Below are positions 1 to 8,780 of a stretch of DNA of 64,000 nucleotides, in pieces. This DNA comes from Mycobacterium paraseoulense (GTDB lineage: Bacteria > Actinomycetota > Actinomycetes > Mycobacteriales > Mycobacteriaceae): contig NZ_AP022619.1 of the NCBI RefSeq assembly GCF_010731655.1, positions 5,332,001 to 5,396,000 of the forward strand. The letters run 5' to 3'. Under the pieces are notes generated by a model. The model saw nothing but the letters and a program-made list of their open reading frames with translations. It did no database searches and was not told the DNA's origin. A program made the position numbers and the translations under genes. Position 1 is the stretch's first letter. Every line of letters starts with the position of its first letter.

Positions 1-100
1 GCCCGTGCGCCGCTTCGGCGAGCGAACGGCGTCAATCGGCTCGCCGCCAAAAATTCCCGCCGGCTTCGGTTTGTCCCATCCTTCCGTCACACTGCTACAC

Positions 101-493
101 GTGAAGACGACAGCCTCGATTCGGGCATTCGGTCTATCTCGGATGGCACTGGGTCTGTGGCTCGCGCTCGCGCCGCGACGGCCCGGCGAACTGTGGTTCG
201 GCGAACCCAATCCCGAAGTGGCAGGCACCGCGCTCTTGCGCTGTATCGGCGGACGGGACCTGGGCATCGGGCTTGGCCTGGTGGCGAACGCTACGCCCGA
301 CTCGCTGTGGTTGAAGGTCGGCATCGTCGCCGACGCCGTTGACACCGCAGCCACGCTGCTGGCGAGCCGTCATATGACGCGAAGGAGCGCGCTCATCGGC
401 GTCGGCGGCGGGGCCACCTACACGCTCATCGGCAGCCTGATGCTGCTCAGAGGGCGGCATCGTGCGCGTACAGCCCCCGCAGGCCTGACGTAA
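101..493 (+). CDS. small membrane protein, function unknown
   Basis: A 130-residue protein if the GTG at 101 is used. Earlier in-frame starts exist, but the sequence before 101 looks non-coding. It has a hydrophobic segment near residues 5-25 (LSRMALGLWLALAP), a conserved-looking middle (LLRCIGGRDLGIGLGL), a helix around VGIVADAVDTAATLL and a last hydrophobic stretch (SALIGVGGGATYTLIGSLML). This spacing resembles the DUF4267-type family of four-helix membrane proteins common in actinobacteria. No catalytic motif is seen. It sits upstream of the biotinylated protein gene in the same direction, but 120 bases apart, so a shared operon is uncertain. Confidence 0.72.
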   Translation: MKTTASIRAFGLSRMALGLWLALAPRRPGELWFGEPNPEVAGTALLRCIGGRDLGIGLGLVANATPDSLWLKVGIVADAVDTAATLLASRHMTRRSALIGVGGGATYTLIGSLMLLRGRHRARTAPAGLT

Positions 494-613
494 CTACCAC
501 CGGCACAGCATCAGAGGCCCGCGTGCCGCGGCCCCGGCCGCACCTATGGTTCGATATAGCTGAGCTTGACCAGCAGCCAGCACACGCGAATGGCCGATAC
601 GAGTGGGGTGAAG

Positions 614-829
614 ATGGCCGAGGATGTCCGCGCCGAGATCGTGGCCAGCGTGCTCGAAGTCGTGGTGAGCGAGGGCGATCAGATCGGCAAAGGCGACGTC
701 GTGGTGTTGCTGGAGTCCATGAAGATGGAGATTCCGGTCTTGGCCGAGGTCGACGGCACCGTCAGCAGGGTGAGCGTCTCGGTGGGCGATGTCATCCAGG
801 CGGGCGACCTGATTGCCGTGATCAGCTAG
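614..829 (+). CDS. biotin-carrier domain protein (TB7.3-like)
   Basis: A 71-residue stand-alone biotinyl/lipoyl carrier domain. The biotin-acceptor motif ESMKMEI is present with the modified lysine at residue 37, and the flanking Val/Gly-rich beta hammerhead (ending VGDVIQAGDLIAVIS) is complete. The ATG at 614 gives the same length as the M. tuberculosis biotinylated protein TB7.3 (Rv3221c). In-frame starts upstream add only a low-complexity tail. Such carriers shuttle carboxyl groups for acyl-CoA carboxylases, but no carboxylase gene is adjacent, so the partner is unknown. It lies 43 bases before pdtaS in the same direction. Confidence 0.93.
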   Translation: MAEDVRAEIVASVLEVVVSEGDQIGKGDVVVLLESMKMEIPVLAEVDGTVSRVSVSVGDVIQAGDLIAVIS

Positions 830-872
830 CCGTTGGACCGTCTGTTGCCGGGGATGCCCCGGGGAGTGAGTG

Positions 873-2372
873 ATGTCGACTCTCGGTGATCTGCTTGCCG
901 AACACACCGTGCTGCCGGGCAACGCGGTGGACCACCTGCATGCGGTGGTGGGGGAGTGGCAGCTGCTGGCGGACCTGTCGTTCGCCGACTACCTGATGTG
1001 GGTTCGCCGCGACGACGGCATGTTGGTGTGTGTGGCGCAGTGCCGGCCGAACACCGCGCCCACGGTGCTGCTCACCGACTCGGTGGGCAGTGTGATCGCC
1101 GCCGACCGGCTCACGCTCGTCGCCGAGGCCTTCGAATCCGGCACCGCCCAGCGGGATTACGGTGCGGGCCAAAAGGATTCATTGCTGCCCGGCCCGCACG
1201 TCGAGGCCTCGCCCGTGCGGTACGGCGGCCGGGTGGTGGCCGTGCTGACGCGCCATCAAACCGCCGGCGCGGCCGACCGCACCTCCGGCCAACTGGAGAC
1301 CGCCTACCGGGAGTGCGCGAGCGACCTCGTCCACATGCTCGCCGACGGCACCTTTCCCGACGTCGGGGACGTCGTCATGTCCCGCTCCACGCCCCGGGCG
1401 GGCGACGGCTTCATCCGGCTGGACGTCAACGGCGTCGTCGCGTACGCCAGCCCCAACGCGGTGTCGGCCTACCACCGGATGGGCCTGACGAGCGAGCTGG
1501 AGGGCCGCAACCTGGTCAAGGTGACGCGGCCGCTGATCTCGGATCCCTTCGAGGCGCAGGAGCTGGCCGAGCACGTGCTCGACCTGCTCGCCGGGGGGAA
1601 GAGCATGCGGATGGAGGTCGACGCCGGCGGCGCCACGGTGCTGCTGCGGACGCTGCCCCTGGTGGTCGACGGCGCCGGCGCCGGGGCGGCGGTGCTGATC
1701 CGCGACGTCACCGAGGTGAAGCGCCGCGACCGGGCGCTGATCTCCAAGGACGCCACGATCCGCGAAATCCACCACCGGGTGAAGAACAACCTGCAGACGG
1801 TGGCGGCGCTGCTGCGCCTGCAGGCCCGACGGACGGCCAACGCCGAGGGGCGCGAAGCCCTGATCGAGTCGGTGCGCCGGGTCTCGTCGATCGCATTGGT
1901 GCACGATGCGCTGTCGATGTCGGTCGACGAACAGGTGAACCTCGACGAGGTCATCGACCGGATCCTGCCCATCATGAACGACGTGGCGTCGGTGGACCGG
2001 CCGATCCGGATCAACCGGGTCGGGGACCTGGGTGTGCTGGACTCCGACCGGGCGACCGCCCTGATCATGGTGATCACCGAATTGGTTCAGAACGCGATCG
2101 AGCATGCGTTCGACCCGGCGGTCGAGGCGGGGTCGGTGACCATCCGTGCCGAGCGGTCGGCCCGCTGGCTCGACGTCGTCGTCCACGACGACGGCCGCGG
2201 GTTGCCCGAGGGCTTCAGCCTGGAGACGTCCGACAGCCTCGGTCTGCAGATCGTGCGGACCTTGGTGTCGGCCGAGCTCGACGGCACGCTGGGCATGCGC
2301 CAGGCCCCGGCCCGCGGCACCGACGTGGTGTTGCGGGTGCCGATCGGCCGGCGGGCACGACTGGTGATATAG
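873..2372 (+). CDS. pdtaS: sensor histidine kinase PdtaS
   Basis: A cytosolic sensor kinase of 499 residues. An N-terminal GAF-like region (about 1-150) and a PAS region (about 175-280) precede a HisKA_2-type phosphoacceptor helix with IHHRVKNNLQT (histidine near residue 300) and a HATPase domain with an N box (ELVQNAIEHAF) and G boxes (DDGRGLPEG, SLGLQIVRTL). No transmembrane segments are seen. In M. tuberculosis PdtaS (Rv3220c) phosphorylates the unlinked antiterminator-type regulator PdtaR. No response regulator lies here either, which fits. The ATG at 873 is preferred over the GTG at 870 because the purine-rich GGGGAGTGAG lies just before it. The gene ends at a strong shared terminator with whiB1. 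Confidence 0.95.
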   Translation: MSTLGDLLAEHTVLPGNAVDHLHAVVGEWQLLADLSFADYLMWVRRDDGMLVCVAQCRPNTAPTVLLTDSVGSVIAADRLTLVAEAFESGTAQRDYGAGQKDSLLPGPHVEASPVRYGGRVVAVLTRHQTAGAADRTSGQLETAYRECASDLVHMLADGTFPDVGDVVMSRSTPRAGDGFIRLDVNGVVAYASPNAVSAYHRMGLTSELEGRNLVKVTRPLISDPFEAQELAEHVLDLLAGGKSMRMEVDAGGATVLLRTLPLVVDGAGAGAAVLIRDVTEVKRRDRALISKDATIREIHHRVKNNLQTVAALLRLQARRTANAEGREALIESVRRVSSIALVHDALSMSVDEQVNLDEVIDRILPIMNDVASVDRPIRINRVGDLGVLDSDRATALIMVITELVQNAIEHAFDPAVEAGSVTIRAERSARWLDVVVHDDGRGLPEGFSLETSDSLGLQIVRTLVSAELDGTLGMRQAPARGTDVVLRVPIGRRARLVI

Positions 2373-2381
2373 GCCTGACAC

Positions 2382-2419
2382 AACAGTGCGGCCCCGACTT
2401 TCGTCGGGGCCGCACTGTT
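2382..2419. terminator. bidirectional hairpin terminator between pdtaS and whiB1
   Basis: A perfect 17-bp inverted repeat: left arm 2382-2398, loop 2399-2402, right arm 2403-2419, followed by T residues on the plus side, with A residues giving a short U tract on the minus side. It lies between the converging stops of pdtaS (2372) and whiB1 (2433), so it can end transcripts from both directions. Confidence 0.9.
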
Positions 2420-2432
2420 TGCTCTGAGTGAA

Positions 2433-2687
2433 TCAGACTCCGCTGCGGGCCTTCGTCCGGGCATTGCGACGCTTGAGGGCGCGCCGCTCGTCTTCGCTCA
2501 TGCCGCCCCAGACGCCCGAGTCCTGGCCGGTATTCAGGGCCCAGGACAGGCAATCCGTGGTCACCGGGCACCGATTGCAGACCAGTTTCGCGTCAGCGAT
2601 CTGCGCGAGCGCCGGGCCGCTGTTCCCTACCGGGAAGAACAGCTCCGGGTCCTCGTCGCGACAGACCGCCTTGTGGCGCCAATCCAT
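2433..2687 (-). CDS. whiB1: iron-sulfur regulator WhiB1
   Basis: An 84-residue Wbl protein with the four cluster-binding cysteines at 9, 37, 40 and 46 (the last three as CxxC-x5-C), the GVWGG turn, and a basic C-terminal segment (RRALKRRNARTKAR) for DNA binding. The sequence matches WhiB1, an essential mycobacterial regulator whose 4Fe-4S cluster reacts with nitric oxide and which binds the primary sigma factor. The ATG start gives the usual length. A long upstream region carries a CRP-type site, consistent with cAMP control known in M. tuberculosis. Confidence 0.97.
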   Translation of the reverse strand: MDWRHKAVCRDEDPELFFPVGNSGPALAQIADAKLVCNRCPVTTDCLSWALNTGQDSGVWGGMSEDERRALKRRNARTKARSGV

Positions 2688-2849
2688 ACGTTCTCACTCC
2701 TCACTGAGTGCGCAGCAAGGCGCACGGCCAATTTTCTTCGGCTGTTAACGCGTGCACAAGAAAAGGGTCCGTACCCCTATCTAAATTTCTGCATGCAACC
2801 TTTCGATCGTTTCACAGGCTCAACAGAAGTCAATAGGCCCGAGTTAGCT

Positions 2850-2865
2850 CGTGGGCTATCTCACT
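2850..2865 (-). promoter_or_regulatory. CRP-type operator upstream of whiB1
   Basis: On the minus strand this reads AGTGAGATAGCCCACG. This is a good half-site plus a weaker half-site of the TGTGA-N6-TCACA CRP consensus, and to my recollection it is the same sequence described for the whiB1 promoter of M. tuberculosis. It lies about 165 bases upstream of the whiB1 start, in the 282-base gap to the next gene. The exact promoter was not located. Confidence 0.7.
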
Positions 2866-2969
2866 TTGATCATTCGGTAGCCGAGCCCTTACTCCGTTGT
2901 ACTACACTGACGGGCCCCTCTCACGGAAAAATTTCGCCGCCCCGCCCGTAGGCCCGTCGTTGGCGCAGG

Positions 2970-3941
2970 TCAGAGCGGATTCTTCCGGGGTGGCGCGACC
3001 ACCGCGAGCGCGTCCGGTACCGCCCTGTACGTCATGGTTTCGCGCACGCCGAGGTAATCCCCGTCGAACTGGCAGGCGACCGGGCCCCCGGTCGAGGTGA
3101 CGCGCACGCAGGGCACATCGTCCGCGGTGATGAGGTGGTCGAACTCGAACTTCGGCCGCTTGGCGAACATCTGCCGCACGATGCGCAGGGTGGGAATCGT
3201 TTTCATGGTGGTGGGCGCGAACACGCCCAGCCCCGACTCGAAGGTGCAGCCGGGATTGGTCCATACCGGCCGGTCGTTGGCGAACGTCCAGGGGCTGGAG
3301 TTGGAGACGAACGCGAAGCTCACCCCGGCGATGGGGTCGCGGCCCGGCAGTTCGAGGGTGAGCATCGGTTCGCGGCGCGTGTAGCCCCAGACGGCGGGCA
3401 CCGCGGCGCGAATGTAGCGCCAGGCCGTCACCTTCCCGCCCTTGTCGCGTTCGGCCTCGACCGCGGCGACCACCTCCGCGTCGACGCCCATCCCGGTGTT
3501 GAACACCGCCCACCGCTCGCCGCAGTCGATCAGGCCGATGCGCCGCCAGGTGTGGTGGCGGTGGTAGTCGTCGAGCAGCTGGATGAGCTGGTTGGTGGCG
3601 GCGACCGGGTCCCGCGAGATGCCCAGCGACCGCGCCAGCACGTTCGCCGAGCCGCCGGGTACCACCGCGACCGCAGGCACCGGGCCGATGGGCCCCGATG
3701 CGGCGCCGGGACGGCCGAGCAGGCCGTTGACCACCCCGCTCACCGTGCCGTCGCCGCCGTGCACGACGACCAGGTCGACGCCGTCCGCGACCGCCTTCTC
3801 CGCGAGTTCGGCGCCGTGACCGCGGTGATTGGTGTGTTCGACCGTGAGCTGCAGGCGGCTCTTGAGCGCGTGCGCCAGCAGGTCGCGACCGGCCGGGGTG
3901 GTGGAGGTGGCTGTGGGATTCACGATCAGCACGGCGCGCAT
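2970..3941 (-). CDS. diacylglycerol kinase-type lipid kinase
   Basis: A 323-residue protein of the DAGK catalytic family (DgkB/YegS-like lipid kinases). It starts with AVLIVNPTATST, has the nucleotide-binding GGDGTVSGVVNGL near residue 60, and VPGGSANVLARSLG near residue 95. The C-terminal half has the beta-sandwich pattern of the family (FAFVSNSSPWT, CQFDGDYLG). It is probably a soluble kinase acting on a membrane lipid; the physiological substrate is not known. It corresponds in position to Rv3218 and is transcribed towards whiB1. The ATG at 3941 gives full length. Confidence 0.9.
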   Translation of the reverse strand: MRAVLIVNPTATSTTPAGRDLLAHALKSRLQLTVEHTNHRGHGAELAEKAVADGVDLVVVHGGDGTVSGVVNGLLGRPGAASGPIGPVPAVAVVPGGSANVLARSLGISRDPVAATNQLIQLLDDYHRHHTWRRIGLIDCGERWAVFNTGMGVDAEVVAAVEAERDKGGKVTAWRYIRAAVPAVWGYTRREPMLTLELPGRDPIAGVSFAFVSNSSPWTFANDRPVWTNPGCTFESGLGVFAPTTMKTIPTLRIVRQMFAKRPKFEFDHLITADDVPCVRVTSTGGPVACQFDGDYLGVRETMTYRAVPDALAVVAPPRKNPL

Positions 3942-4003
3942 GAAGCACGAGCTTATGCGGGCGGCTTAAGGCCGCGCTGTGGGGAACTCCCCCGCCGACA
4001 CGG

Positions 4004-4471
4004 GTGACTACGCTGACGCGGGTGACAGGTTTCCGCCGCAACCCAGGGGGCGTCCCGTCCGCCGTGCGCGGCGCCGGACTCCTCGTGGTGGTACAGGGGG
4101 CGGCCGCGCTGGTCATGGCGGCGGTGCTGGTGGTGCGCGGCGTCGCGGGGGCCGACCAGCACGTGGTCAACGGGCTCGGCACGGCGGTGTTCTTCCTCCT
4201 GGCCGGGGCGGTGGTGCTGGGCGCCGGCCGCGCGCTCATCCTCGGCAAGCGCTGGGGCCGTGGGCCGGCCGTGATCACGCAGCTGCTGTTACTGCCGGTG
4301 GCGTGGTATCTGACGGCGGATTCGCACCGCCCCGCGTTCGGGATTCCCGCGGGCGTGGTGGCGCTGGCGGTGTTGGGGCTGTTGTTCAGCCCCGCGGGCG
4401 TGCGCTGGGCCGCCGGCGGCGATCAGCGCGACTCCGCCAGCTCGGCCAATCGCGGACCGGACACCCGGTAG
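4004..4471 (+). CDS. four-helix membrane protein, function unknown
   Basis: A 155-residue protein with four predicted transmembrane helices: about 23-45 (GAGLLVVVQGAAALVMAAVLVV), 57-78, 88-105 and 110-130, a short basic N terminus, and a polar C-terminal tail. It fits the small integral membrane protein at this locus in other mycobacteria (Rv3217c). The GTG at 4004 is the first start; a GTG at 4022 is also possible. Its last 49 bases overlap, tail to tail, the end of the acetyltransferase gene on the other strand, so the polar tail is constrained by that gene. Confidence 0.85.
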   Translation: MTTLTRVTGFRRNPGGVPSAVRGAGLLVVVQGAAALVMAAVLVVRGVAGADQHVVNGLGTAVFFLLAGAVVLGAGRALILGKRWGRGPAVITQLLLLPVAWYLTADSHRPAFGIPAGVVALAVLGLLFSPAGVRWAAGGDQRDSASSANRGPDTR

Positions 4472-4899
4472 GTGGTCCACTCGCGCTGCGGTTCGCCGCC
4501 GACGGCGTCGTACAGCGTGATGGCATCGGCGTTCCAGTTCAGCACGGCCCAGGACAACCGCGTGTAGCCCTTGTCGAGGCATTCGGCCGCCAGGGCCGCC
4601 AGCAGCGCCCGGGCCAGGCCGCGCCGGCGGAACCGCGGCCGCACGAACAGGTCTTCGAGGTAGATGCCCGCCACGCCGTCCCACGTGGAGAAGTTGAGAA
4701 ACCACAACGCCATCGCGGCGAGCTGGCCGTCGACTTCCGCGACATGCCCACATACCGCCGGCGCATCACCGAAAAGCGCTGCCGCGATCTGGTTTTCGGT
4801 GACCGTGCAATGGTCGGCGGCGTTTTCGAATTCGGCCAGTGCGTGGATCATTTCGGTGATCGCGCCGGCGTCTTCGGGCGTGGCGCGGCGGACGGTCAT
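4423..4899 (-). CDS. GNAT-family N-acetyltransferase
   Basis: A 158-residue GCN5-related acetyltransferase. The fold is visible from MTVRRATPEDAGAITEMI (first strand and helix) to YLEDLFVRPRFRRRGLARAL (motif A, acetyl-CoA pyrophosphate loop R-R-R-G-L-A) and WAVLNWNADAITLYDAVGG (motif B). This is close to the spermidine/diamine acetyltransferase subgroup, but the substrate is unknown. The ATG overlaps the stop of entC by three bases (ATGA), so the two are translationally coupled at the end of the gpm2-entC operon. Confidence 0.92.
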   Translation of the reverse strand: MTVRRATPEDAGAITEMIHALAEFENAADHCTVTENQIAAALFGDAPAVCGHVAEVDGQLAAMALWFLNFSTWDGVAGIYLEDLFVRPRFRRRGLARALLAALAAECLDKGYTRLSWAVLNWNADAITLYDAVGGEPQREWTTYRVSGPRLAELAESR

Positions 4900-5993
4900 T
4901 GCTCGACGTCCAATGCATTCAGGATGGTGGTGAATTTTGTTGTGGTTTCGGCGACTTCGGCGTCGGGGTCGGATTCGGCGACGATGCCGCCACCCGAGCG
5001 GGCGAGCGCGGTGCGGCGGTCCGCGGACAGTTGTGCGCAGCGGATGGAGACCACCCAGCGGCCGTCGCCGCGCGCGTCGCACCAGCCCACGGCCCCCGCG
5101 TAGAACCCGCGGTCGCCTTCCAACTCGGCGATGAGCTCGACCGCGGCCTTGGTCGGGACGCCGCCGACGGCCGGGGTGGGATGCAGGGCGAGGGCCAAAT
5201 CTATTGCACTCGTTGACGTGTCGCGGAGCCGCCCGCTGACCGGGGTGCACAGATGCCAAACGGCGGCGGTGCGGCTCAGCTCCGGCTCGGCGGCGATCGT
5301 CAACCCGTCGCACAGCGGCTCCAAGGCCGCCCGGATGGCCTCGATGACCAGCTGATGCTCGTGCCGGTCCTTGGCCGAGCCGGCCAGCGCCGCGCCGTTG
5401 GCGGCGTCAATCTCGGGGTCGGCGGCCCGGGGTGCCGAACCGGCGAACGGCCGGCACGTGACGCGGTCCCCGGCGCGGGCCACCAGCAGCTCCGGGCTGG
5501 CACCCACCAGCGCGACGCCGGCGTAGGCGTCGCCGGCGCCGGTCAGGTCGGCGAGGTAGCCGTATGCGGCCGGGTCGGCGGCGATCAGGCGGCGCAGGAT
5601 GACCCGGGCGTCCAGGGGGGCGTCGGCGACCAGCCGCAGCGCGCGCGACAGCACCACCTTGGTGATCAGGCTGTCGGGCGCGGTGAGCTGATCGAGGGCC
5701 CGGCTGATGCGGGCGCGATACTCGGCCGGCGGGGGGTCGGCGACGGCGACGCGCACCGGCGGCAGCGGGCCGGTCGGCCAGTCCGGTGGCGCGTCGGTGC
5801 GCCGCACCGCATCGGGCGCCAGCAGCGCCGCGGGCTGGTCGACATCAAAGGGTAACGCGCCCAAGACTATTGGGATCAACCCGGAATGCAGCGCGTCCTG
5901 CGCGGCGCCCACTTCGCGGTAACGCTGCCGCGCCCCCTCGGCAACGAGGGTTTGGTTCGGTCCGCACAACGCGAACACCGGTTCGGTATTCAC
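4896..5993 (-). CDS. entC: isochorismate synthase (EntC/MenF type)
   Basis: A 365-residue chorismate-binding enzyme that converts chorismate to isochorismate for menaquinone or salicylate-derived products. Visible family blocks include ITKVVLSRALRL, CRPFAGSAPR, GSAKDRHEHQLVI, the HPTPAVGGVPT segment, GWCDARGDGRWVVSIRCA and the final SGGGIVAESDPDAE metal-binding box. Length agrees with Rv3215. The GTG at 5993 is chosen because it overlaps the gpm2 stop as GTGA. Further upstream the frame reads through gpm2 and is not real. It is the second gene of a three-gene operon. Confidence 0.94.
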   Translation of the reverse strand: MNTEPVFALCGPNQTLVAEGARQRYREVGAAQDALHSGLIPIVLGALPFDVDQPAALLAPDAVRRTDAPPDWPTGPLPPVRVAVADPPPAEYRARISRALDQLTAPDSLITKVVLSRALRLVADAPLDARVILRRLIAADPAAYGYLADLTGAGDAYAGVALVGASPELLVARAGDRVTCRPFAGSAPRAADPEIDAANGAALAGSAKDRHEHQLVIEAIRAALEPLCDGLTIAAEPELSRTAAVWHLCTPVSGRLRDTSTSAIDLALALHPTPAVGGVPTKAAVELIAELEGDRGFYAGAVGWCDARGDGRWVVSIRCAQLSADRRTALARSGGGIVAESDPDAEVAETTTKFTTILNALDVEQ

Positions 5994-6601
5994 CCGGGCT
6001 TGATCGCCTGCGGCTGGCTGGTCAATCCGAGCGCGGCGAGTTGGCGCACCCCGTGCTCGAAACCGCACACGGCGATGGAGCCGGCCAGCATCCAGAAGCG
6101 GCTGCCCTCGACGAGCGGCAGCTCGACCCAGCGCGTGATGATCGAGCGGGAGAAGTGGCTGTGCCCGACGAACACCACGTCGCGCGAATCCATCTGCTCC
6201 AACGCGAAGGCGACGGCGCGATCGGCGCGGTCGCTGACCTGCGCCACGCTCTCGCCACCGGGGCAGCCGTGCGTCCAGACCAGCCAATCGGGGACCGATT
6301 CGTGGATCTGGGGGGTCGTCAAACCCTCGTAGGAGCCGTAGTCCCATTCGGCGAGCAGGGGAGAGACCTCGTCCACGGCCAGCCCGGCGAGTTTGGCGGT
6401 GGTCAGGGCGCGGATGCGCGGGCTGCTGACCACGAACGGGTCGGCGAGGTTCAGCTCGCGCAGGACGCGGCCGGCGAGCTCGGCCTGGACGCGGCCGGTG
6501 TCGGTGAGCTCGAGATCGGTCCGACCCGTGTGCTGGCCGGATTTCGACCACTGGGTCTCGCCGTGGCGGAGTAGGACCAGTCGATGGTTGTGCAAGCCCA
6601 T
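5990..6601 (-). CDS. gpm2: histidine-phosphatase family acid phosphatase (Gpm2)
   Basis: A 203-residue phosphoglycerate-mutase-like phosphatase. The catalytic RHGE sits at about 12-15 (LVLLRHGETQWS), the second catalytic histidine in FVGHSHFSRSII, with TGRTDLELTDTGR and SSPRIRALTTA typical of the superfamily. The M. tuberculosis counterpart Rv3214, once called a mutase, behaves as a broad acid phosphatase. The true substrate here is open. It is the first gene of the gpm2-entC-acetyltransferase operon and diverges from the ParA gene. Confidence 0.92.
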   Translation of the reverse strand: MGLHNHRLVLLRHGETQWSKSGQHTGRTDLELTDTGRVQAELAGRVLRELNLADPFVVSSPRIRALTTAKLAGLAVDEVSPLLAEWDYGSYEGLTTPQIHESVPDWLVWTHGCPGGESVAQVSDRADRAVAFALEQMDSRDVVFVGHSHFSRSIITRWVELPLVEGSRFWMLAGSIAVCGFEHGVRQLAALGLTSQPQAIKPG

Positions 6602-6720
6602 ATCGACCGATTCTGCCGGACGACATGCCGGGCCCGTCAGCCGCGGCGCGGGGCGAGCGAACGTGCCAGGATGGGCACTGTTGACCGCATGGCGACGAGG
6701 CAGAGGGGAGAGCCGCGCCT

Positions 6721-7524
6721 ATGGCTGGTAAGACCCGGGTGTTGGCGGTGGCCAACCAGAAGGGCGGCGTCGCCAAGACGACGACGGTTGCCTCGCTGGG
6801 CGCGGCGATGGCCGACGAGGGTAAACGGGTGCTGCTGGTCGACCTCGACCCGCAGGGCTGCCTGACCTTCTCGCTCGGCCAGGATCCCGACAAACTCCCG
6901 GTGTCCGTGCACGAGGTGCTGCTCGGCGAGGTCGAGCCCAACGCCGCGCTGGTCACCACGATGGAGGGCATGACGCTGCTGCCGGCCAACATCGACCTGG
7001 CGGGAGCCGAAGCGATGCTGCTGATGCGTGCCGGCCGCGAATACGCGCTCAAGCGTGCGCTGGCAAAGCTCTCCGACGACTTCGACGTCGTCATCATCGA
7101 TTGCCCTCCCTCGCTGGGGGTGCTCACCCTCAACGGGCTGACCGCCGCCGACGAGGTGATCGTGCCGCTGCAGTGCGAGACGCTCGCGCACCGCGGCGTC
7201 GGCCAGTTCCTGCGTACGGTCGCCGACGTGCAGCAGATCACCAACCCGGATCTGCGGCTGCTGGGTGCGTTGCCGACGCTGTACGACTCGCGGACCACCC
7301 ACACCCGCGACGTGTTGCTGGACGTCGCCGACCGCTACAACCTGCCGGTGCTGGCCCCGCCGATCCCGCGCACCGTGCGCTTCGCCGAGGCCAGCGCCTC
7401 GGGGTCGTCGGTGATGTCGGGGCGTAAGAACAAGGGCGCGTCGGCGTACGCCGACCTGGCGAAGGCGTTGATCAAGCACTGGAAGACCGGCAAGCCGCTG
7501 CCGACGTTCGCCGTCGAGGTCTAG
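6721..7524 (+). CDS. ParA/Soj-family ATPase
   Basis: A 267-residue Walker-type ATPase with the deviant Walker A KGGVAKTTT at 14-22, DLDPQGCLTFSLG, and the Walker B segment DVVIIDCPPSLG. It belongs to the ParA/MinD family that positions DNA or protein complexes. The chromosomal parA lies elsewhere in mycobacteria, so this is a second orphan copy (Rv3213c at this locus), and no ParB gene is adjacent. A GGGGAGAG sequence lies 8-15 bases before the ATG. Confidence 0.93.
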   Translation: MAGKTRVLAVANQKGGVAKTTTVASLGAAMADEGKRVLLVDLDPQGCLTFSLGQDPDKLPVSVHEVLLGEVEPNAALVTTMEGMTLLPANIDLAGAEAMLLMRAGREYALKRALAKLSDDFDVVIIDCPPSLGVLTLNGLTAADEVIVPLQCETLAHRGVGQFLRTVADVQQITNPDLRLLGALPTLYDSRTTHTRDVLLDVADRYNLPVLAPPIPRTVRFAEASASGSSVMSGRKNKGASAYADLAKALIKHWKTGKPLPTFAVEV

Positions 7525-7544
7525 CCGGGGGCGCAGGCGCGAAA

Positions 7545-8765
7545 TCAGCCCAGGGCCACCACGGTGTCGCCGCGCTGCTCGAAGACCTGGGATCCCGCGA
7601 CGGCCGGCACCACCGCCCGCCCGGGCGCGCCCGGCGCCCGGTTCACCGGGATGTAGCGCTCGCTGGCGCCGCTGACCGGGTCGTAGACGCCGATCGCGCC
7701 GGTGACCGGCACCAGTAGCCGGCCCGCCATCATCGCGCCCGGGCCCAACGGCGCCGTCGTGTCGCCGGCGGCGATCGTGTAGCGCAGCGACAGGTTGCCC
7801 GTCTCGAAGACCATGACGGAATCCCCGGTCCACCAGGTGATCAGGCTGCCGGCATGCGAGACCGCCCCCGGGCCCGACGGCGGCTTGGGCAGCAGGGTGC
7901 TCGACACTGTGGTGCCGGTCTCGTCGACCACGTCCACCCGGGGCTGCGGTGACGGCAGGTACACCGCGGTGTTGCTCTCCCAGACGGCCAGCACCCGGGC
8001 GCCAGAGTCGGCGGTGGTCCCGGGTTCGGCGACGATGCGCTGCTGCGGTTCGTCGTCGTCCTTTCCGGGCCGCAGCAGCACGAGCCGCAGGTCGGCCTGG
8101 TTCACGCAGCTCTCCAGCACCGACACGGCCGCCGAGCTGGCCGCCGCCGACACCAGCTTGCAGCCCGAGTGCAGCCCGCGCGCCGAGGGCTTCACCCGCG
8201 CGTCGGTCTCGCCGTAGGCCACCATCCGGACCATGTCGGAGCGCCACAGTTCCAGCCGGGTGTCGCCGGCCGACAACACCGTCGTGCCGTCTGTGGACAA
8301 CCGCACGCGCGGGTCGGCATAGCCGCTGCGGGCGGGCCCGCGCCGACCCGTGGAACCGTCGAGCGTGCTCACCTGCCCGCATCCGCGGTCGTCGCGGTAG
8401 ACGGCGACCGCGTAGTGGTAGATCCAGGACACGCCGCACAGGTCGCTGCCGCGCTGGTAGCTCCAGCGGGACTGGCCGGAGCGGGGATCGCGCCCGTCCA
8501 CCCGGCGCCCCTCGCCGGTGACCACCGTCCCGCCGACCGCCACGGGCGCGGTGGTGGCCGGGCTGGCCGCCGTCCACAGCTCATGCAGCGTGGCCGGTAC
8601 CTGCCTGGCGGGGTTGGGGTTGGGCGCCGCGACGGCCGCCGGCCGGCTGATGGTGGCCCGGGCGTCGCTGGTCCACCAGATCAGTGAGGCGACGGCGGCG
8701 ACCACGACCGCGATCGCCGCGGCGGCCAAAACGTCACCCTTGGTGCGGCGTTCGGGTCTGACCAT
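7545..8765 (-). CDS. membrane-anchored beta-propeller-like protein
   Basis: A 406-residue protein with a short cytosolic basic tail, one transmembrane anchor at about 14-34 (LAAAAIAVVVAAVASLIWW) and a large extracytoplasmic domain. The external part has repeated blocks such as ATTAPVAVGGTVVTGEGRRVDG, SGQSRWSYQRG and GTTVLSAGDTRLEL that resemble PQQ/WD-type propeller blades. It corresponds to Rv3212. It lies 15 bases downstream of rhlE and is probably co-transcribed. No enzymatic motif is recognised. Confidence 0.85.
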   Translation of the reverse strand: MVRPERRTKGDVLAAAAIAVVVAAVASLIWWTSDARATISRPAAVAAPNPNPARQVPATLHELWTAASPATTAPVAVGGTVVTGEGRRVDGRDPRSGQSRWSYQRGSDLCGVSWIYHYAVAVYRDDRGCGQVSTLDGSTGRRGPARSGYADPRVRLSTDGTTVLSAGDTRLELWRSDMVRMVAYGETDARVKPSARGLHSGCKLVSAAASSAAVSVLESCVNQADLRLVLLRPGKDDDEPQQRIVAEPGTTADSGARVLAVWESNTAVYLPSPQPRVDVVDETGTTVSSTLLPKPPSGPGAVSHAGSLITWWTGDSVMVFETGNLSLRYTIAAGDTTAPLGPGAMMAGRLLVPVTGAIGVYDPVSGASERYIPVNRAPGAPGRAVVPAVAGSQVFEQRGDTVVALG

Positions 8766-8780
8766 CCGTGGGCGCGCGGC

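Noticed and set aside
956..2431. Long open frame on the plus strand overlapping pdtaS
   Set aside because: Arg/Pro/Gly-rich translation typical of an out-of-frame reading of GC-rich coding DNA; pdtaS in the other frame has clear kinase motifs.
2902..4278. Minus-strand frame of 458 codons over the lipid kinase gene
   Set aside because: A shadow of the DAGK gene, with low-complexity Arg/Pro composition.
5994..7304. N-terminal extension of the entC frame
   Set aside because: It runs through gpm2 and the ParA gene on the wrong frame; homology starts at the GTG at 5993, which overlaps the gpm2 stop.
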